From Geothrix paludis (GTDB taxonomy: Bacteria; Acidobacteriota; Holophagae; Holophagales; Holophagaceae): a DNA stretch of 64,000 bases. Numbering within the stretch: the first letter of the stretch is position 1; each line of letters opens with the position of its first letter. Below are positions 15,834 through 26,572 of the stretch, piece by piece. The position numbers were made by a program, and so were the translations under genes. The DNA is taken from the NCBI RefSeq assembly GCF_022808815.1, contig NZ_JAKZLC010000005.1, positions 62,001 to 126,000 on the forward strand, read 5' to 3'. Under the pieces are notes generated by a model. The model saw nothing but the letters and a program-made list of their open reading frames with translations, searched no databases and was not told where the DNA came from.

Positions 15834-17783
15834 ATGCTTCTGCTTCGCCGCCTGCGGCTCCTGGCCCCGTTCCTGGCCGGAAGTTTCGTCCTCCTATTGA
15901 GCCTCGCCGCCCTCTGGACTTACTACCGGGGACCAGCCGTGGGCCTCTCGGGGTTCGTGGCTGACGGCCTCCATAACCCCACGGCGCGAGCCTTCGCGAT
16001 CTCGCTGCTCTTGCGAGAAGTACTTCCTCTTTACCTGGGCGCGGGAATCCTCCTCTGGTTGGTATCCCTAGCCTGGGGCACCATTTTTGATCGGAATTGG
16101 GGGCAAAACTGGGGCTTCGGAACGGCCTTTGGGCTCACCCTTGCAGCAATAGCTTGGATCCACCTTGCCCTTTGGTGGCGAGTGCCATCCGCCCTCTGGG
16201 TGATTCCTGTTGTTCAGCACCTGCCCTTTTTCCTCACCTTTCCTTTGCTCATTCTGCTCATCGTAGGCCCCATGGCCCGATGGGCCAGCCTTCGTTGGGG
16301 GCGTCGGGCATGGTACTTGGTACCAGGATGGTTGCTTATCTGGTCCGCCTTGGCTCAGACACCTTTCCTTCTGAGTCGCCGTATCCCAACGGAACCACCC
16401 GGGCGAAGACCCGTACAGATTCTTCTGCTGGGCATCGACGCGCTTCGGCCGGATATCGCCGAACCTGAAGGCTTAGGAACCTGGTCCGGCACGCACTACC
16501 CGAATGCCTACACCATGGTGCCAGCCACCCGTCTCTTCTACAGCCTGCTCTGGGGGGGCGACCCCGCTCAGTTCAGCATCGGAACCGCCCTGCCCTCCGA
16601 GGAGGAAATTAATGGGAAACTGCGCTATGCCCTCCTGGATGCTTACCGCGCCCGGGGTTTGAAGGTTCGCTTCTATATCGACGATGGCGGCACGATCGGT
16701 CTGGCGGGCCGAGGGTCCAGTTTCTTCGATGACACCGCCATGCCTGCTGCTGGATGGGAGAACTTCGTCAATTCGAACCTGGCCGTCCATCTTCCCCTCT
16801 ATGCCAGTTGGCTGGACACACTTCGGGTGTTCCCCTCCACCAATCCCTGGGCCGCTTTAGAAGCGGGGCTGAGGGAGACTCTGGAACGTGGACGAGGCGC
16901 GGATGTGGTGATGTTCCACTCCTGCCACCTACACCAACCCATCTTCCTCAGTCGGCCTGAACTACAGGACATTCCTCACTGGTGGACCTTGCGCCCAATG
17001 GACCTCCGGCCGGTGCCTGGGCTTCCGGCGGTCCGCCCAGAGGACGTGGCCAACACCGATGTTCGGAAGGATCCACTCGGCACCTATCGCATCCGGGTGC
17101 GCCATCTGCTCACCGCCTGGAAGCCCATGTGGCAAGATCTCCAGCGAGACCCCGACTATGCCCAGGCGACCCGCGTGCTCTTCGCGGATCATGGAGAACG
17201 GTTCTACCATGCCACAGAGACCCTCCGACTGCAGGGCACCCACGGCTATGACCTAGACCCCTGGGAGTTGCGGGTTCCATTCGTGGTGGCCGGCCCCGCA
17301 TTCAGGAACGGCTCAGGCCCACAGCAGGCTGTGGACATGCTGGAACTCCGTGATGCCATGGCCTTGAAGCTCCTGGCACAGAAGCCCATCACCCCCGCCA
17401 GTTTCGGGTCTCGGCCTTTTGCAGCCGTTCGCTACCATACCCTCTCTACTGACATCTACCGGCCGGATCCGGACGGAGTCCATTACCTTGCCTACGATTC
17501 AAAGAATATCGTCCAAGGGGCGGCCATGTTGCCTCACGGAGTCTGGTTGCTCCGCTTCCAAGCAGATCTGGACGAGCGACAGAAGGAAATCAGCGTGGCC
17601 CGCGCTGAAGAGGATCGGCTCGACATCTACAAGCCGCTAGCAGGCGGCGGCGCCCACCACATCACGTACCAGGGATTTGCTCTAAAGAGCATGGTTGAGA
17701 TCGACGAGGTCTCCTTCCAGAAAGCCAAACATGAGATCGAAGCTGAATACCTGAGGCCCCTCTCCCTGCCGTCGACCCGGTAG
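15834..17783 (+). CDS. Membrane alkaline-phosphatase-superfamily protein (sulfatase/phosphotransferase-like)
   Basis: 649 residues. About five TM helices in the first 190 residues are followed by a periplasmic sulfatase-type domain. Metal ligands are visible: GIDALRPD (Asp202), a candidate nucleophile Thr in TMVPATR, ADHGE (Asp452-His453) and THGYD. Such proteins move phosphoethanolamine, phosphoglycerol or similar groups onto lipids or proteins. The start ATG at 15834 has GGAG five bases upstream. Lying directly downstream of pilA, it is a candidate pilin-modifying enzyme comparable in role to neisserial PptA; this is inference. Confidence 0.75.
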   Translation: MLLLRRLRLLAPFLAGSFVLLLSLAALWTYYRGPAVGLSGFVADGLHNPTARAFAISLLLREVLPLYLGAGILLWLVSLAWGTIFDRNWGQNWGFGTAFGLTLAAIAWIHLALWWRVPSALWVIPVVQHLPFFLTFPLLILLIVGPMARWASLRWGRRAWYLVPGWLLIWSALAQTPFLLSRRIPTEPPGRRPVQILLLGIDALRPDIAEPEGLGTWSGTHYPNAYTMVPATRLFYSLLWGGDPAQFSIGTALPSEEEINGKLRYALLDAYRARGLKVRFYIDDGGTIGLAGRGSSFFDDTAMPAAGWENFVNSNLAVHLPLYASWLDTLRVFPSTNPWAALEAGLRETLERGRGADVVMFHSCHLHQPIFLSRPELQDIPHWWTLRPMDLRPVPGLPAVRPEDVANTDVRKDPLGTYRIRVRHLLTAWKPMWQDLQRDPDYAQATRVLFADHGERFYHATETLRLQGTHGYDLDPWELRVPFVVAGPAFRNGSGPQQAVDMLELRDAMALKLLAQKPITPASFGSRPFAAVRYHTLSTDIYRPDPDGVHYLAYDSKNIVQGAAMLPHGVWLLRFQADLDERQKEISVARAEEDRLDIYKPLAGGGAHHITYQGFALKSMVEIDEVSFQKAKHEIEAEYLRPLSLPSTR

Positions 17784-17791
17784 GTTCATGT

Positions 17792-17841
17792 CAGAACTCA
17801 ATGGGCCCCGCCATGGTCATGGCGGGGCCCATTGAGTTCTG
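17792..17841. terminator. Bidirectional terminator hairpin
   Basis: Two perfect 24-bp arms separated by two bases, between the convergent sulfatase-like gene and the second pilin gene. The position and symmetry fit a terminator that works for both strands. Confidence 0.85.
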
Positions 17842-17854
17842 GTGTCTCCCTGCT

Positions 17855-18304
17855 TTACTTAAGGCGCGCCAGTTCCTCGCCAGACTGGTTGGTCTGGTAG
17901 GCAGTGGCACCACCAAGGGTGGTGTCGGTAACGGTCAGAGTGTAGGTGAGGCCACTGTCATCGACCGCCACGGTGTAGTTCATGAGGCTGTTGCCTTTGG
18001 GCTGGAACGTGGGGAGAAGGGTGGGGCCGGTGCTGGCGCTGCCGTCCGCCTTCCATTCATAGGTGCCCTTGACCGCATAGATGCCCGTCTCGGCCTTGCG
18101 GTTCTCCAGTGACATCTGGAGGGACTTGGCGTTGGACATGGCATCGCCGATGACCCGGGCCCTGCGCCGCTGACCCAGGTAGCTGGGGATGGCGATGGCG
18201 CTGAGGATGCCGATGAGGGCCAGGACCAGCAGGAGCTCGATGAGGGAGAAACCCCGCGCCCGGCCGGCACGGCGGGGCGACAGGCGGGACAGCAGACCGG
18301 ACAT
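17855..18304 (-). CDS. Second type IV pilin-like protein
   Basis: 149 residues. An 18-residue basic leader ends RARG, then the prepilin helix FSLIELLLVLALIGILSAIA. The head domain is about 110 residues with NYTVAVDDSGLTYTLTVT. It lies 58 bases after pilC in the same direction, so it is part of the pil operon and is probably a minor pilin, although an alternative major pilin is possible. Confidence 0.85.
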   Translation of the reverse strand: MSGLLSRLSPRRAGRARGFSLIELLLVLALIGILSAIAIPSYLGQRRRARVIGDAMSNAKSLQMSLENRKAETGIYAVKGTYEWKADGSASTGPTLLPTFQPKGNSLMNYTVAVDDSGLTYTLTVTDTTLGGATAYQTNQSGEELARLK

Positions 18305-18362
18305 GAGAGGACCTCCAGGATGTTCAGGGAAGCATGCAAAGCGCGTGCGGAACGGCGCCCGC

Positions 18363-19565
18363 TCAGTCTTTCCCGAACACGTTGGCCAGGTTGAAGATGG
18401 GCAGATACATGGCGATGACGATGAAGCCGATGATGCCGCCCAGCATGGCGATCATGATGGGCTCCATGAGGCTGGTGAGGTTGGCCACGGCGTTGTCCAC
18501 CTCGTCCTCGTAGAAGTCCGCCACCTTGGAGAGCATGGCGTCCAGGGCGCCTGTGGCCTCGCCCACGCCCACCATCTGTACCACCATGGGCGGGAAGACC
18601 TTGGTCTCCGCCAGGGGTGTGGCGATGTTGCGGCCCTGTTCCACGGCGTCCTTGGACTTGAGAATGGCGTTCTGGATCACCATGTTGCCGGAGGTGCGGG
18701 CCGTGATATCCATGCCTTCGAGGATGGGCACGCCGGAGCTGATGAGGGTGCCCAGGGTGCGGCAGAACCGGGCGACGGCCGTCTTCCGGAGCACGTCGCC
18801 GATGATGGGGATCTTCAGCATGAACGCATCGATCTGGAGGCGGCCTGCCGGCGTCTTGTAGTACTGGCGCAGGCCCACCACGATGAGAGTGATCGCGATG
18901 ATGATGAGCCAGCTGTAGTTGATGAGGGCGCTGGAGAGGGCCATGCAGACGAGGGTGGGGAAAGGCAGCTTGCTGCCCAGGCCGTCATACATGGCGGAGA
19001 AGACGGGGATCACCTTCACCATGATGATGACCACCACGGCGATGGCGATGGTGATGACAGCCACCGGGTAGGTCATGGCGCCCTTCACCTTGGCCGTGAG
19101 CTTCACGGCCTTCTCGATGTAGGTGGACAGACGCTGGAGGATGACATCCAGGATGCCTCCGCTCTCGCCCGCGCCCACCATGTTCACGTAGAGGTCGTTG
19201 AAGGCCTTGGGGTGCTTGGAAAGCGCTGCCTGCAAAGTAAGACCTTTCTCCACGTCCTCGCGCACGGCCTCGATGATCTTCTGGAAACCCTTGTCCACCT
19301 GCTGGGCGCCCAGGATCTCCAGGCACTGCACCAGGGGCAGGCCGGCGTCGATCATCACGCTGAACTGCCGGGTGAAGATGGCCAGGTCCTTGGGTTTCAC
19401 CTTGCCGAAGGACTTGGTGCCCTTGGCGGCCATGGCGCTGATGCCCGTAACTTCGATGCCGTTGCGCTTCAGGGTGGCGGCGGCGGCATCCCGGGATTCG
19501 GACACCAGGACGCCCTCCTGGGCCTCCCCCATTCGATTCTTGCCTTTCCATGCGTATGCGGGCAT
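18363..19565 (-). CDS. pilC: Type IV pilus inner-membrane platform protein PilC
   Basis: 400 residues, the usual PilC/GspF length. The start MPAYAWKGKN and the two T2SSF repeats (one near 70-190, the other near 270-395) are clear, with PLVQCLEIL and GVPILEGMDI as the repeat signatures and three TM segments. PilC anchors the PilB and PilT motors at the inner membrane. Third gene of the pilB-pilT-pilC series. Confidence 0.93.
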   Translation of the reverse strand: MPAYAWKGKNRMGEAQEGVLVSESRDAAAATLKRNGIEVTGISAMAAKGTKSFGKVKPKDLAIFTRQFSVMIDAGLPLVQCLEILGAQQVDKGFQKIIEAVREDVEKGLTLQAALSKHPKAFNDLYVNMVGAGESGGILDVILQRLSTYIEKAVKLTAKVKGAMTYPVAVITIAIAVVVIIMVKVIPVFSAMYDGLGSKLPFPTLVCMALSSALINYSWLIIIAITLIVVGLRQYYKTPAGRLQIDAFMLKIPIIGDVLRKTAVARFCRTLGTLISSGVPILEGMDITARTSGNMVIQNAILKSKDAVEQGRNIATPLAETKVFPPMVVQMVGVGEATGALDAMLSKVADFYEDEVDNAVANLTSLMEPIMIAMLGGIIGFIVIAMYLPIFNLANVFGKD

Positions 19566-19657
19566 GCGGACCTCGGCGGACAGCTGGGAACGATGGTGCC
19601 TTCAGGATAGGCAGGAATGGATCAGTGGTGAAGAGCTAATGGGTCGCAGAGAAAGGT

Positions 19658-20848
19658 TTAGGTGTACTTGATGTTGGGATTCCTGCCTCCCAGCGCGGGA
19701 TTGCTGGTGGCGGCCGGCTGGGCGGCGGTGGCCCCGCGGCCGCCGGCCGCGCCGACGCCCACGCCCCGGTTGATGAGTTCCCTCAGTTCGTCGGCATTCG
19801 AGGTGTACTCGAAAGCCTGCTCCTGGCTGATTTCCTTGCGGAGCACCAGGTCCGAGAGGCTCTGGTTGAAGGTCTGCATGCCATATTTCGTCTGGCCGGA
19901 CTGCATGGTGCCGTAGATCTGGTGGATCTTGTCCTCGCGGATGAGGTTCCGGATCGCGGAGTTGGGGATCATGATCTCCAGGGCAAGGGCCCGGCCCTTG
20001 CCGCCCACCTTGGGAATGAGGCTCTGACAGATGACGCCCTCCAGCACCAGGGAGAGCTGGGCCCTCACCTGGGCCTGCTGGTGGCTGGGGAACACGTCGA
20101 TGATGCGGTTGATGGTCTGCACGGTGCTGTTGGTGTGCAGGGTGGCGAAGGTGAGGTGACCTGTCTCGGCGATGGTGAGCGCCGATTCGATGGTCTCCAG
20201 GTCGCGCAGCTCGCCCACCAGCACCACGTCGGGATCCTGGCGGAGGGCCGAGCGCAGGGCCTTCTTGAAGCTGTGGGTGTCCGCGTGGATCTCGCGCTGG
20301 TTCACCAGGGCCCGCCGGTGCTTGTGGACGTATTCCACCGGGTCCTCGATGGTGAGGATGTGGACGGGCTCCTCGGCATTGATCTTGTCCACCATGGCGG
20401 CCAGGGTCGTGGACTTGCCGGAGCCCGTCACACCGGTGACCAGCACCAGGCCGCGGGGCTTGTCGCAGAGGGCCTGGACCGAGGGCGGCAGGCCCAGCTG
20501 GTCGAAGCTGCGGATGTTCTCGGGGATGGTGCGGAAGACGCCCGCCGTGGCGCCGCGCTGGTTGAAGACGTTGGCGCGGAAGCGGGCCACGCCCTGGAGG
20601 CCGAAGGAGAAGTCCACCTCCAGGTCCTCCTCCAGGCGGTGCTTCTGCTGATCGGTCATGACGCCGTAGCAGAGCCAGCGCGTCTGGGACGCGTCCATGG
20701 GAGGCAGCTTGAGGGGCACCATGCGCCCGTCGATGCGGATCTGCGGTGCCGAGTCCGTGGTGATGTGGAGGTCCGTACCCCCGTACTCCACCATCGTCTT
20801 GAGCAGCTGCTGCAGCGGAGCTACGTAGTTGGAACCGATTTCACTCAT
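19658..20848 (-). CDS. pilT: Pilus retraction ATPase PilT
   Basis: 396 residues. Walker A GVTGSGKSTT, the Asp box and Walker B LVGELRDLETI, the His box HLTFATLHT, and the PilT-specific AIRNLIRED motif are present. It is longer than usual because of an Ala/Gly-rich C-terminal tail of about 35 residues. I start at the ATG at 20848 (GAGG seven bases upstream) and not at an in-frame TTG at 20869. It powers pilus retraction. The gene is separated from pilB by an inserted element. Confidence 0.93.
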   Translation of the reverse strand: MSEIGSNYVAPLQQLLKTMVEYGGTDLHITTDSAPQIRIDGRMVPLKLPPMDASQTRWLCYGVMTDQQKHRLEEDLEVDFSFGLQGVARFRANVFNQRGATAGVFRTIPENIRSFDQLGLPPSVQALCDKPRGLVLVTGVTGSGKSTTLAAMVDKINAEEPVHILTIEDPVEYVHKHRRALVNQREIHADTHSFKKALRSALRQDPDVVLVGELRDLETIESALTIAETGHLTFATLHTNSTVQTINRIIDVFPSHQQAQVRAQLSLVLEGVICQSLIPKVGGKGRALALEIMIPNSAIRNLIREDKIHQIYGTMQSGQTKYGMQTFNQSLSDLVLRKEISQEQAFEYTSNADELRELINRGVGVGAAGGRGATAAQPAATSNPALGGRNPNIKYT

Positions 20849-20876
20849 GCCGAACCTCGGGAAAGACAACTGCCTG

Positions 20877-20913
20877 GACAGGATTCACAGGATGAAAAGC
20901 AGGATTAACAGGA
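20877..20913 (+). repeat. Left inverted repeat of the GxxExxY element
   Basis: Starts GACAGGATTCACAGGATG and contains the TAA stop codon of the GxxExxY gene on the opposite strand. It differs from the right copy at three positions. Confidence 0.8.
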
Positions 20914-21300
20914 TTCAGGCTGGCGCGGGGAGCGGAACTTCTTCTTCACTTGGAGGCTCCGGGCTCCGAAATTCAGGAGCAAGGCCCGTTCCAGGCCGGT
21001 GGCAGCCAAGTAATTGACGACTTGCACCTCGTGCTCGGGGAGGACGGCCTGCACGGCCTTCAATTCAAGGATCAGGGATCCGTCCACCAGGAGATCTGCT
21101 CGGTACTGCCCGACCAGCTCGCCCCGGTAGCGAACCTCGAGCTTCACCTCTCGCTCGAAGGGAATGCCATCCATCACCATCTCGAGTGCCAGCGCGTTCT
21201 GGTAGACGGCCTCAGTGAACCCTGGCCCGAGGACGGAGTGCACCCTCATGGCCGCCCCAATGACGCGCCCCGAAAGCTCATCCAAAACAGCCACGTCCAC
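20905..21300 (-). CDS. GxxExxY family protein
   Basis: 131 residues. GPGFTEAVYQNAL holds the GxxExxY signature and a PD-(D/E)XK-like pattern follows (DLLVDGSLILELKAVQAV). Members are small proteins, related to those in 23S rRNA intervening sequences, whose function is not settled. No ATG fits; I choose the GTG at 21300 (AGGA seven bases upstream). The gene ends inside one of the flanking inverted repeats, so repeat and gene have moved as a unit. It lies in the pil operon direction. Confidence 0.75.
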   Translation of the reverse strand: MDVAVLDELSGRVIGAAMRVHSVLGPGFTEAVYQNALALEMVMDGIPFEREVKLEVRYRGELVGQYRADLLVDGSLILELKAVQAVLPEHEVQVVNYLAATGLERALLLNFGARSLQVKKKFRSPRQPESC

Positions 21301-21321
21301 CCAGCCATCCTGCTTTTGAAG

Positions 21322-21358
21322 TCCTGTTAATCCAGCTTTTAATCCTGTTAATCCTGTC
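21322..21358 (-). repeat. Right inverted repeat of the GxxExxY element
   Basis: On the minus strand it reads GACAGGATTAACAGGATT at its outer end. It lies 29 bases after the pilB stop and 21 bases before the GxxExxY start codon. Confidence 0.8.
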
Positions 21359-21386
21359 AAAGAACTTCGCCGGTGTGGGTCGGCGC

Positions 21387-23219
<1,833 letters not shown>

Positions 23220-23298
23220 TGGCTGCCTCCGGATGGGGTGATGCGATGGTAACACCTCCCGGAGGTATCCCACGCCCGGCCCATTGTATGCTTTCGCC

Positions 23299-25257
23299 AT
23301 GCCTGCCCCAGGGACTCCGCCCCAGCGTCTGATGCTGGCCCGGCAATTGATCCGGGAGAAGGGTCTATCCAGGACGGACCTGGCCCTGCTGGAGGACATC
23401 CTCCGGGAAGGGGCCGGGGATCTGGATCCCCTGCTGGAAGCGCCTTCCGGCGAGACCGCCAGTACCGGGGAGTCCCCGGCCCAGGCCAACCTGCGACGCA
23501 ACCTCGGACTCTTCCTGGCCTTCCTCCACCAGTTCTCGCCCCGCCGCCTCGGCGAGGCTCGGGTCGCCATGGGGCTGGTGCTGCAGCATAGCCTCGGGCG
23601 GCTGGCCCACCTGACCGGCACCGCTCACCGGGAGCTGATGGTGGAACACGAGCAGCCGGCCTGGGTGGGCCTGCTCCTCGATCTCCTGGCCTCGCTCCGC
23701 ACCATGGCCGCCCCGCCGGGTGAGGAAGCCGGAACCCTTCAGGCCCTGTGGGCGGCCTTCCTGGAAGACCACCGCGATTCCTTCCGCCAGATCATGACCG
23801 CGCTGCAGACGTGCAAGGACGGGCCGGAAGCTGTCGCGCGACTGAACGCCCAGATGAAGGTGGTCAACCGGGCCATCCAGGGGCAGGGCCGGCTGGAGGA
23901 ATCCCTGGCCCGGCTGGCGGAGCACCTGGAAGCCTGCATCCCTCCGGAGTTCCATGCCCGCGTGGAGCCCCTGCTGCTGCTGCAGCACGTGGTGTCCAAC
24001 CTGCGCCTAGGCCTGATGCGGCCCATGGACCGGGGCATCCATTGGCCCGCGGTGGAGCAGGTGCGGGGAAGTCTGCGCTGGCTCTGGGACCACCTGGGCT
24101 GGGTGCTGCCCCGCATGGACGCCGAGCTGTTCAGGGACCGCACCCCGGCCGAGCTGCGGCAGCTGCTCCGGGATCTCCGCGCCGGGGATCCAGCCCTCTT
24201 CTCCGTGGTGGCCCGGGCCCTGGCCAGCCACATCTCCCTCCTGGGACTCATGGAATCCCTGGAACCTTCGGCCGGGACCGGTTCCCAGGAGATCTACGCG
24301 TCCGTGCCCACCTTCCTGGTCATCGAATCCGAGCTGGGCCGGGTGGCGGAGCGCGCCTACGACCCCGGCCGGGCCGCCCTGGTGGACCCCGACCGGCCCG
24401 AGGCGCCCCGGCTCCGGGCCTACCTCCGCCAGGCCGTGCTGAGCCTGCGCCAGGACCAGGGGACCCTGCGGAGCCTCCTGCAGCAGGCCCTGGCCGGGGC
24501 CGACGCGGAGCAGGTGGCCCACGCCCAGGACAGCCTGCGCGGCCTGCTCATCAACCACCAGAAGCAGCTCATGGGCGAGCTCGTGGGCCTGTTCTCCCCC
24601 GACGTGCAACAGCGCCTGTTCCCGGACTCCCCCAGCCTGATGGAAGAGGGGGATCGCCTCCGGCTGCGCATCCAGCGGCTCTGGGAACAGGTCCCGCCCA
24701 TCCACACCCACCTCCTCCTGAGCCTGGAGCTCCAGGACTGGCCGCGGCTCGCCCTGGGACTGGCCCAGGCCTACCGTCACCTGCTGGCCTTCCGCCGCAG
24801 CCCGGAGTTCCCCCTGATGCGGCGGCCCGACCGCGAGGAGGCGGAGCGGCTCATCGAGGACCTGGGTCAGCTGCTGGAATCCCCGGAGGAAGTCCATCAG
24901 GCCCTCCGCGATGCCATGGACGTGCTGGGCGAGCTGCTGCGATTCCTGGAGCTGTTCCTGCTCCGGATCAACGCCCGGGTGCCCCTCATCCGGCAGGACC
25001 TGGAAGTGGCCCAGGAGGCCCTGCAGCTCATCGCCGGCCTCAGGGGAAGCCCGGCGGGATCCGAGCGTGCCCGCCTTTCCCACAAGCTGATCCAGAGCAC
25101 CAAGCGCCTCGGCGTGCGCGATGCCCAGGCCGTGGTCCTCCTCAAGCGCTGGATCCGCGCCGAGCGCGGGCAGCGAGAAGGCTCGCTTCCCGTCCTGGAG
25201 CCGCTCGCCGCCCACCTCGGCCAACTTGCCATGAGACTCGAAGCCGCGCTGGGCTGA
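23299..25257 (+). CDS. Unknown large helical protein
   Basis: 652 residues; I do not recognise the family. It has no signal peptide or TM segment and is rich in Leu, Arg, Glu and Gln, with long amphipathic helices throughout, as in soluble scaffold proteins. Start ATG at 23299; the frame opens earlier at a TTG. It is divergent from pilB across 79 bases and 40 bases upstream of a GGDEF gene in the same direction, so it may act with c-di-GMP signalling or the pilus. Confidence 0.75.
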   Translation: MPAPGTPPQRLMLARQLIREKGLSRTDLALLEDILREGAGDLDPLLEAPSGETASTGESPAQANLRRNLGLFLAFLHQFSPRRLGEARVAMGLVLQHSLGRLAHLTGTAHRELMVEHEQPAWVGLLLDLLASLRTMAAPPGEEAGTLQALWAAFLEDHRDSFRQIMTALQTCKDGPEAVARLNAQMKVVNRAIQGQGRLEESLARLAEHLEACIPPEFHARVEPLLLLQHVVSNLRLGLMRPMDRGIHWPAVEQVRGSLRWLWDHLGWVLPRMDAELFRDRTPAELRQLLRDLRAGDPALFSVVARALASHISLLGLMESLEPSAGTGSQEIYASVPTFLVIESELGRVAERAYDPGRAALVDPDRPEAPRLRAYLRQAVLSLRQDQGTLRSLLQQALAGADAEQVAHAQDSLRGLLINHQKQLMGELVGLFSPDVQQRLFPDSPSLMEEGDRLRLRIQRLWEQVPPIHTHLLLSLELQDWPRLALGLAQAYRHLLAFRRSPEFPLMRRPDREEAERLIEDLGQLLESPEEVHQALRDAMDVLGELLRFLELFLLRINARVPLIRQDLEVAQEALQLIAGLRGSPAGSERARLSHKLIQSTKRLGVRDAQAVVLLKRWIRAERGQREGSLPVLEPLAAHLGQLAMRLEAALG

Positions 25258-25297
25258 CCGCCCGCGAACGACCTGACCCCCACCTCCCCGGAGCCCC

Positions 25298-26455
25298 ATG
25301 CACCACATCCACTGGCTGGAACCGCAACCATCCACGGCCGGCCATGCCTTGAGATCGGCCCTGGAGGCCTGGGGTCACGACGTGGTGCCTGGGCCGGGAC
25401 CCGGTTCGCTGGTGCTGGTGGCGGAACGGCCCGATCCGCGGCTGATCCCCGCGGAAGGATCGGAAATCCTGTGGTGGGTCCAGGAGGCGGAGGCGGAGGA
25501 GATCAGCGCCGTGCTGGAACAGCGGCCGGGCTGGGTGATGCGCCAGGACCGCCCCCTCGAGGCGGCCCGGGAGGCGCTCCGGCACCTGCGGCAGCGGGAC
25601 CTCGGCAGCGAAGGATGGCTGCGCCAGATGCTCCACCTGGCTTCCCTGGACGAGCTGCTGAAGCTCATGCTGAGCCGCGCCATCCGGCAGTCCCGGGCGA
25701 AGGGCGGCGCGATCTGGCTCCGGAAGGAGAACCGCTTCTACCAGCGGGCCGGCGACGGGTCCTTCCCGGAAGCCCCCCTGCCCCGCCACGAGGCCCTGGA
25801 CCTGGTGCGCCGGGGCGAGGCCTTCCTCCTGGCCGCCTCGGAACAGCTGGGCCTCCTGCGCCTGCTGGAGCCCCTCGAGCCGCCCGAGCGCTTCCTCCTG
25901 GGCTTCGAGGACGTGGAGCCCCTGCTACTCAACGCTTGGCGCCTGGAAGAGAGCCGGGCCCTGTCCTTCAAGGACGATCTCACCGTGGCCCAGAACCGCC
26001 GATGCCTGGAGACGGAGCTGCCCCAGACGGTGCGCGAGGCCGCCGCCAAGGGGGAATCCGTGGCCCTGGTGTTCATCGACGTGGACGACCTCAAGCAGGT
26101 GAACAGCCAGTACGGCCACCCCGCGGGAAGCATCGTGCTCGAGGCCGTCGCCCGGACCGCCCAGCGTCTCTGCCGCGCCCATGACCGCCTCTACCGCTAC
26201 GGAGGGGATGAGTTCTGCCTCATCATGCCCAGCACCCGATCCCCGGGGGCCCAGAAGCTGGCGGAGCGCCTCATCGAGGTCATCCTGGGCCAGCCCGTCG
26301 CCATCGGGAATGACCGCCTGACCATCTCCCTCAGCGCCGGCGTGGCCGCCTTCCCGGAGCACGCCGATGGGGCCGGCCACCTCATCGAACAGGCCGACCG
26401 CGCCCTCCTGCGCGCCAAGCGGGAAGGCAAGCGGCAGGTGGTAGTGGCGGATTGA
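25298..26455 (+). CDS. GGDEF diguanylate cyclase
   Basis: 385 residues. The N-terminal ~220 residues are a soluble sensor-like region (GAF-like by pattern), followed by a GGDEF domain. The active-site loop YGGDEF (302-306) is intact, as is the inhibitory RxxD site (RAHD five residues before it). It should make c-di-GMP from two GTP with product feedback. It follows the unknown helical protein and is near pilB, whose N-terminal domain may bind c-di-GMP. Confidence 0.88.
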   Translation: MHHIHWLEPQPSTAGHALRSALEAWGHDVVPGPGPGSLVLVAERPDPRLIPAEGSEILWWVQEAEAEEISAVLEQRPGWVMRQDRPLEAAREALRHLRQRDLGSEGWLRQMLHLASLDELLKLMLSRAIRQSRAKGGAIWLRKENRFYQRAGDGSFPEAPLPRHEALDLVRRGEAFLLAASEQLGLLRLLEPLEPPERFLLGFEDVEPLLLNAWRLEESRALSFKDDLTVAQNRRCLETELPQTVREAAAKGESVALVFIDVDDLKQVNSQYGHPAGSIVLEAVARTAQRLCRAHDRLYRYGGDEFCLIMPSTRSPGAQKLAERLIEVILGQPVAIGNDRLTISLSAGVAAFPEHADGAGHLIEQADRALLRAKREGKRQVVVAD

Positions 26456-26459
26456 GGGG

Positions 26460-26494
26460 CAGTCCTCAGTCCTCAGTCCTCAGTCCTCAGTCCT
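26460..26494 (+). repeat. CAGTCCT tandem repeat (5 copies)
   Basis: Five exact head-to-tail copies of a seven-base unit just after the GGDEF stop, in the convergent gap with dnaJ. It is a simple sequence repeat prone to slippage; no function is apparent. Confidence 0.85.
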
Positions 26495-26572
26495 CAGGAA
26501 GATACGTCCCCAGACGGATCCTCCCAATGGGTCGGCGCGACACTGAAGACTGAGGCCTGAAGCCCGAGTCCC

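Larger units (their letters stand above)
20877..21358. mobile_element. GxxExxY element with 37-bp terminal inverted repeats
   Basis: A 482-bp segment between pilB and pilT bounded by inverted 37-bp repeats (20877-20913 and 21322-21358) that match at 34 of 37 positions. The repeats are built from AGGATTAACAGGATT-like motifs and are more AT-rich than the surroundings. It contains one gene, a GxxExxY protein. No transposase is present, so it would need one supplied in trans or another insertion route. Confidence 0.65.
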
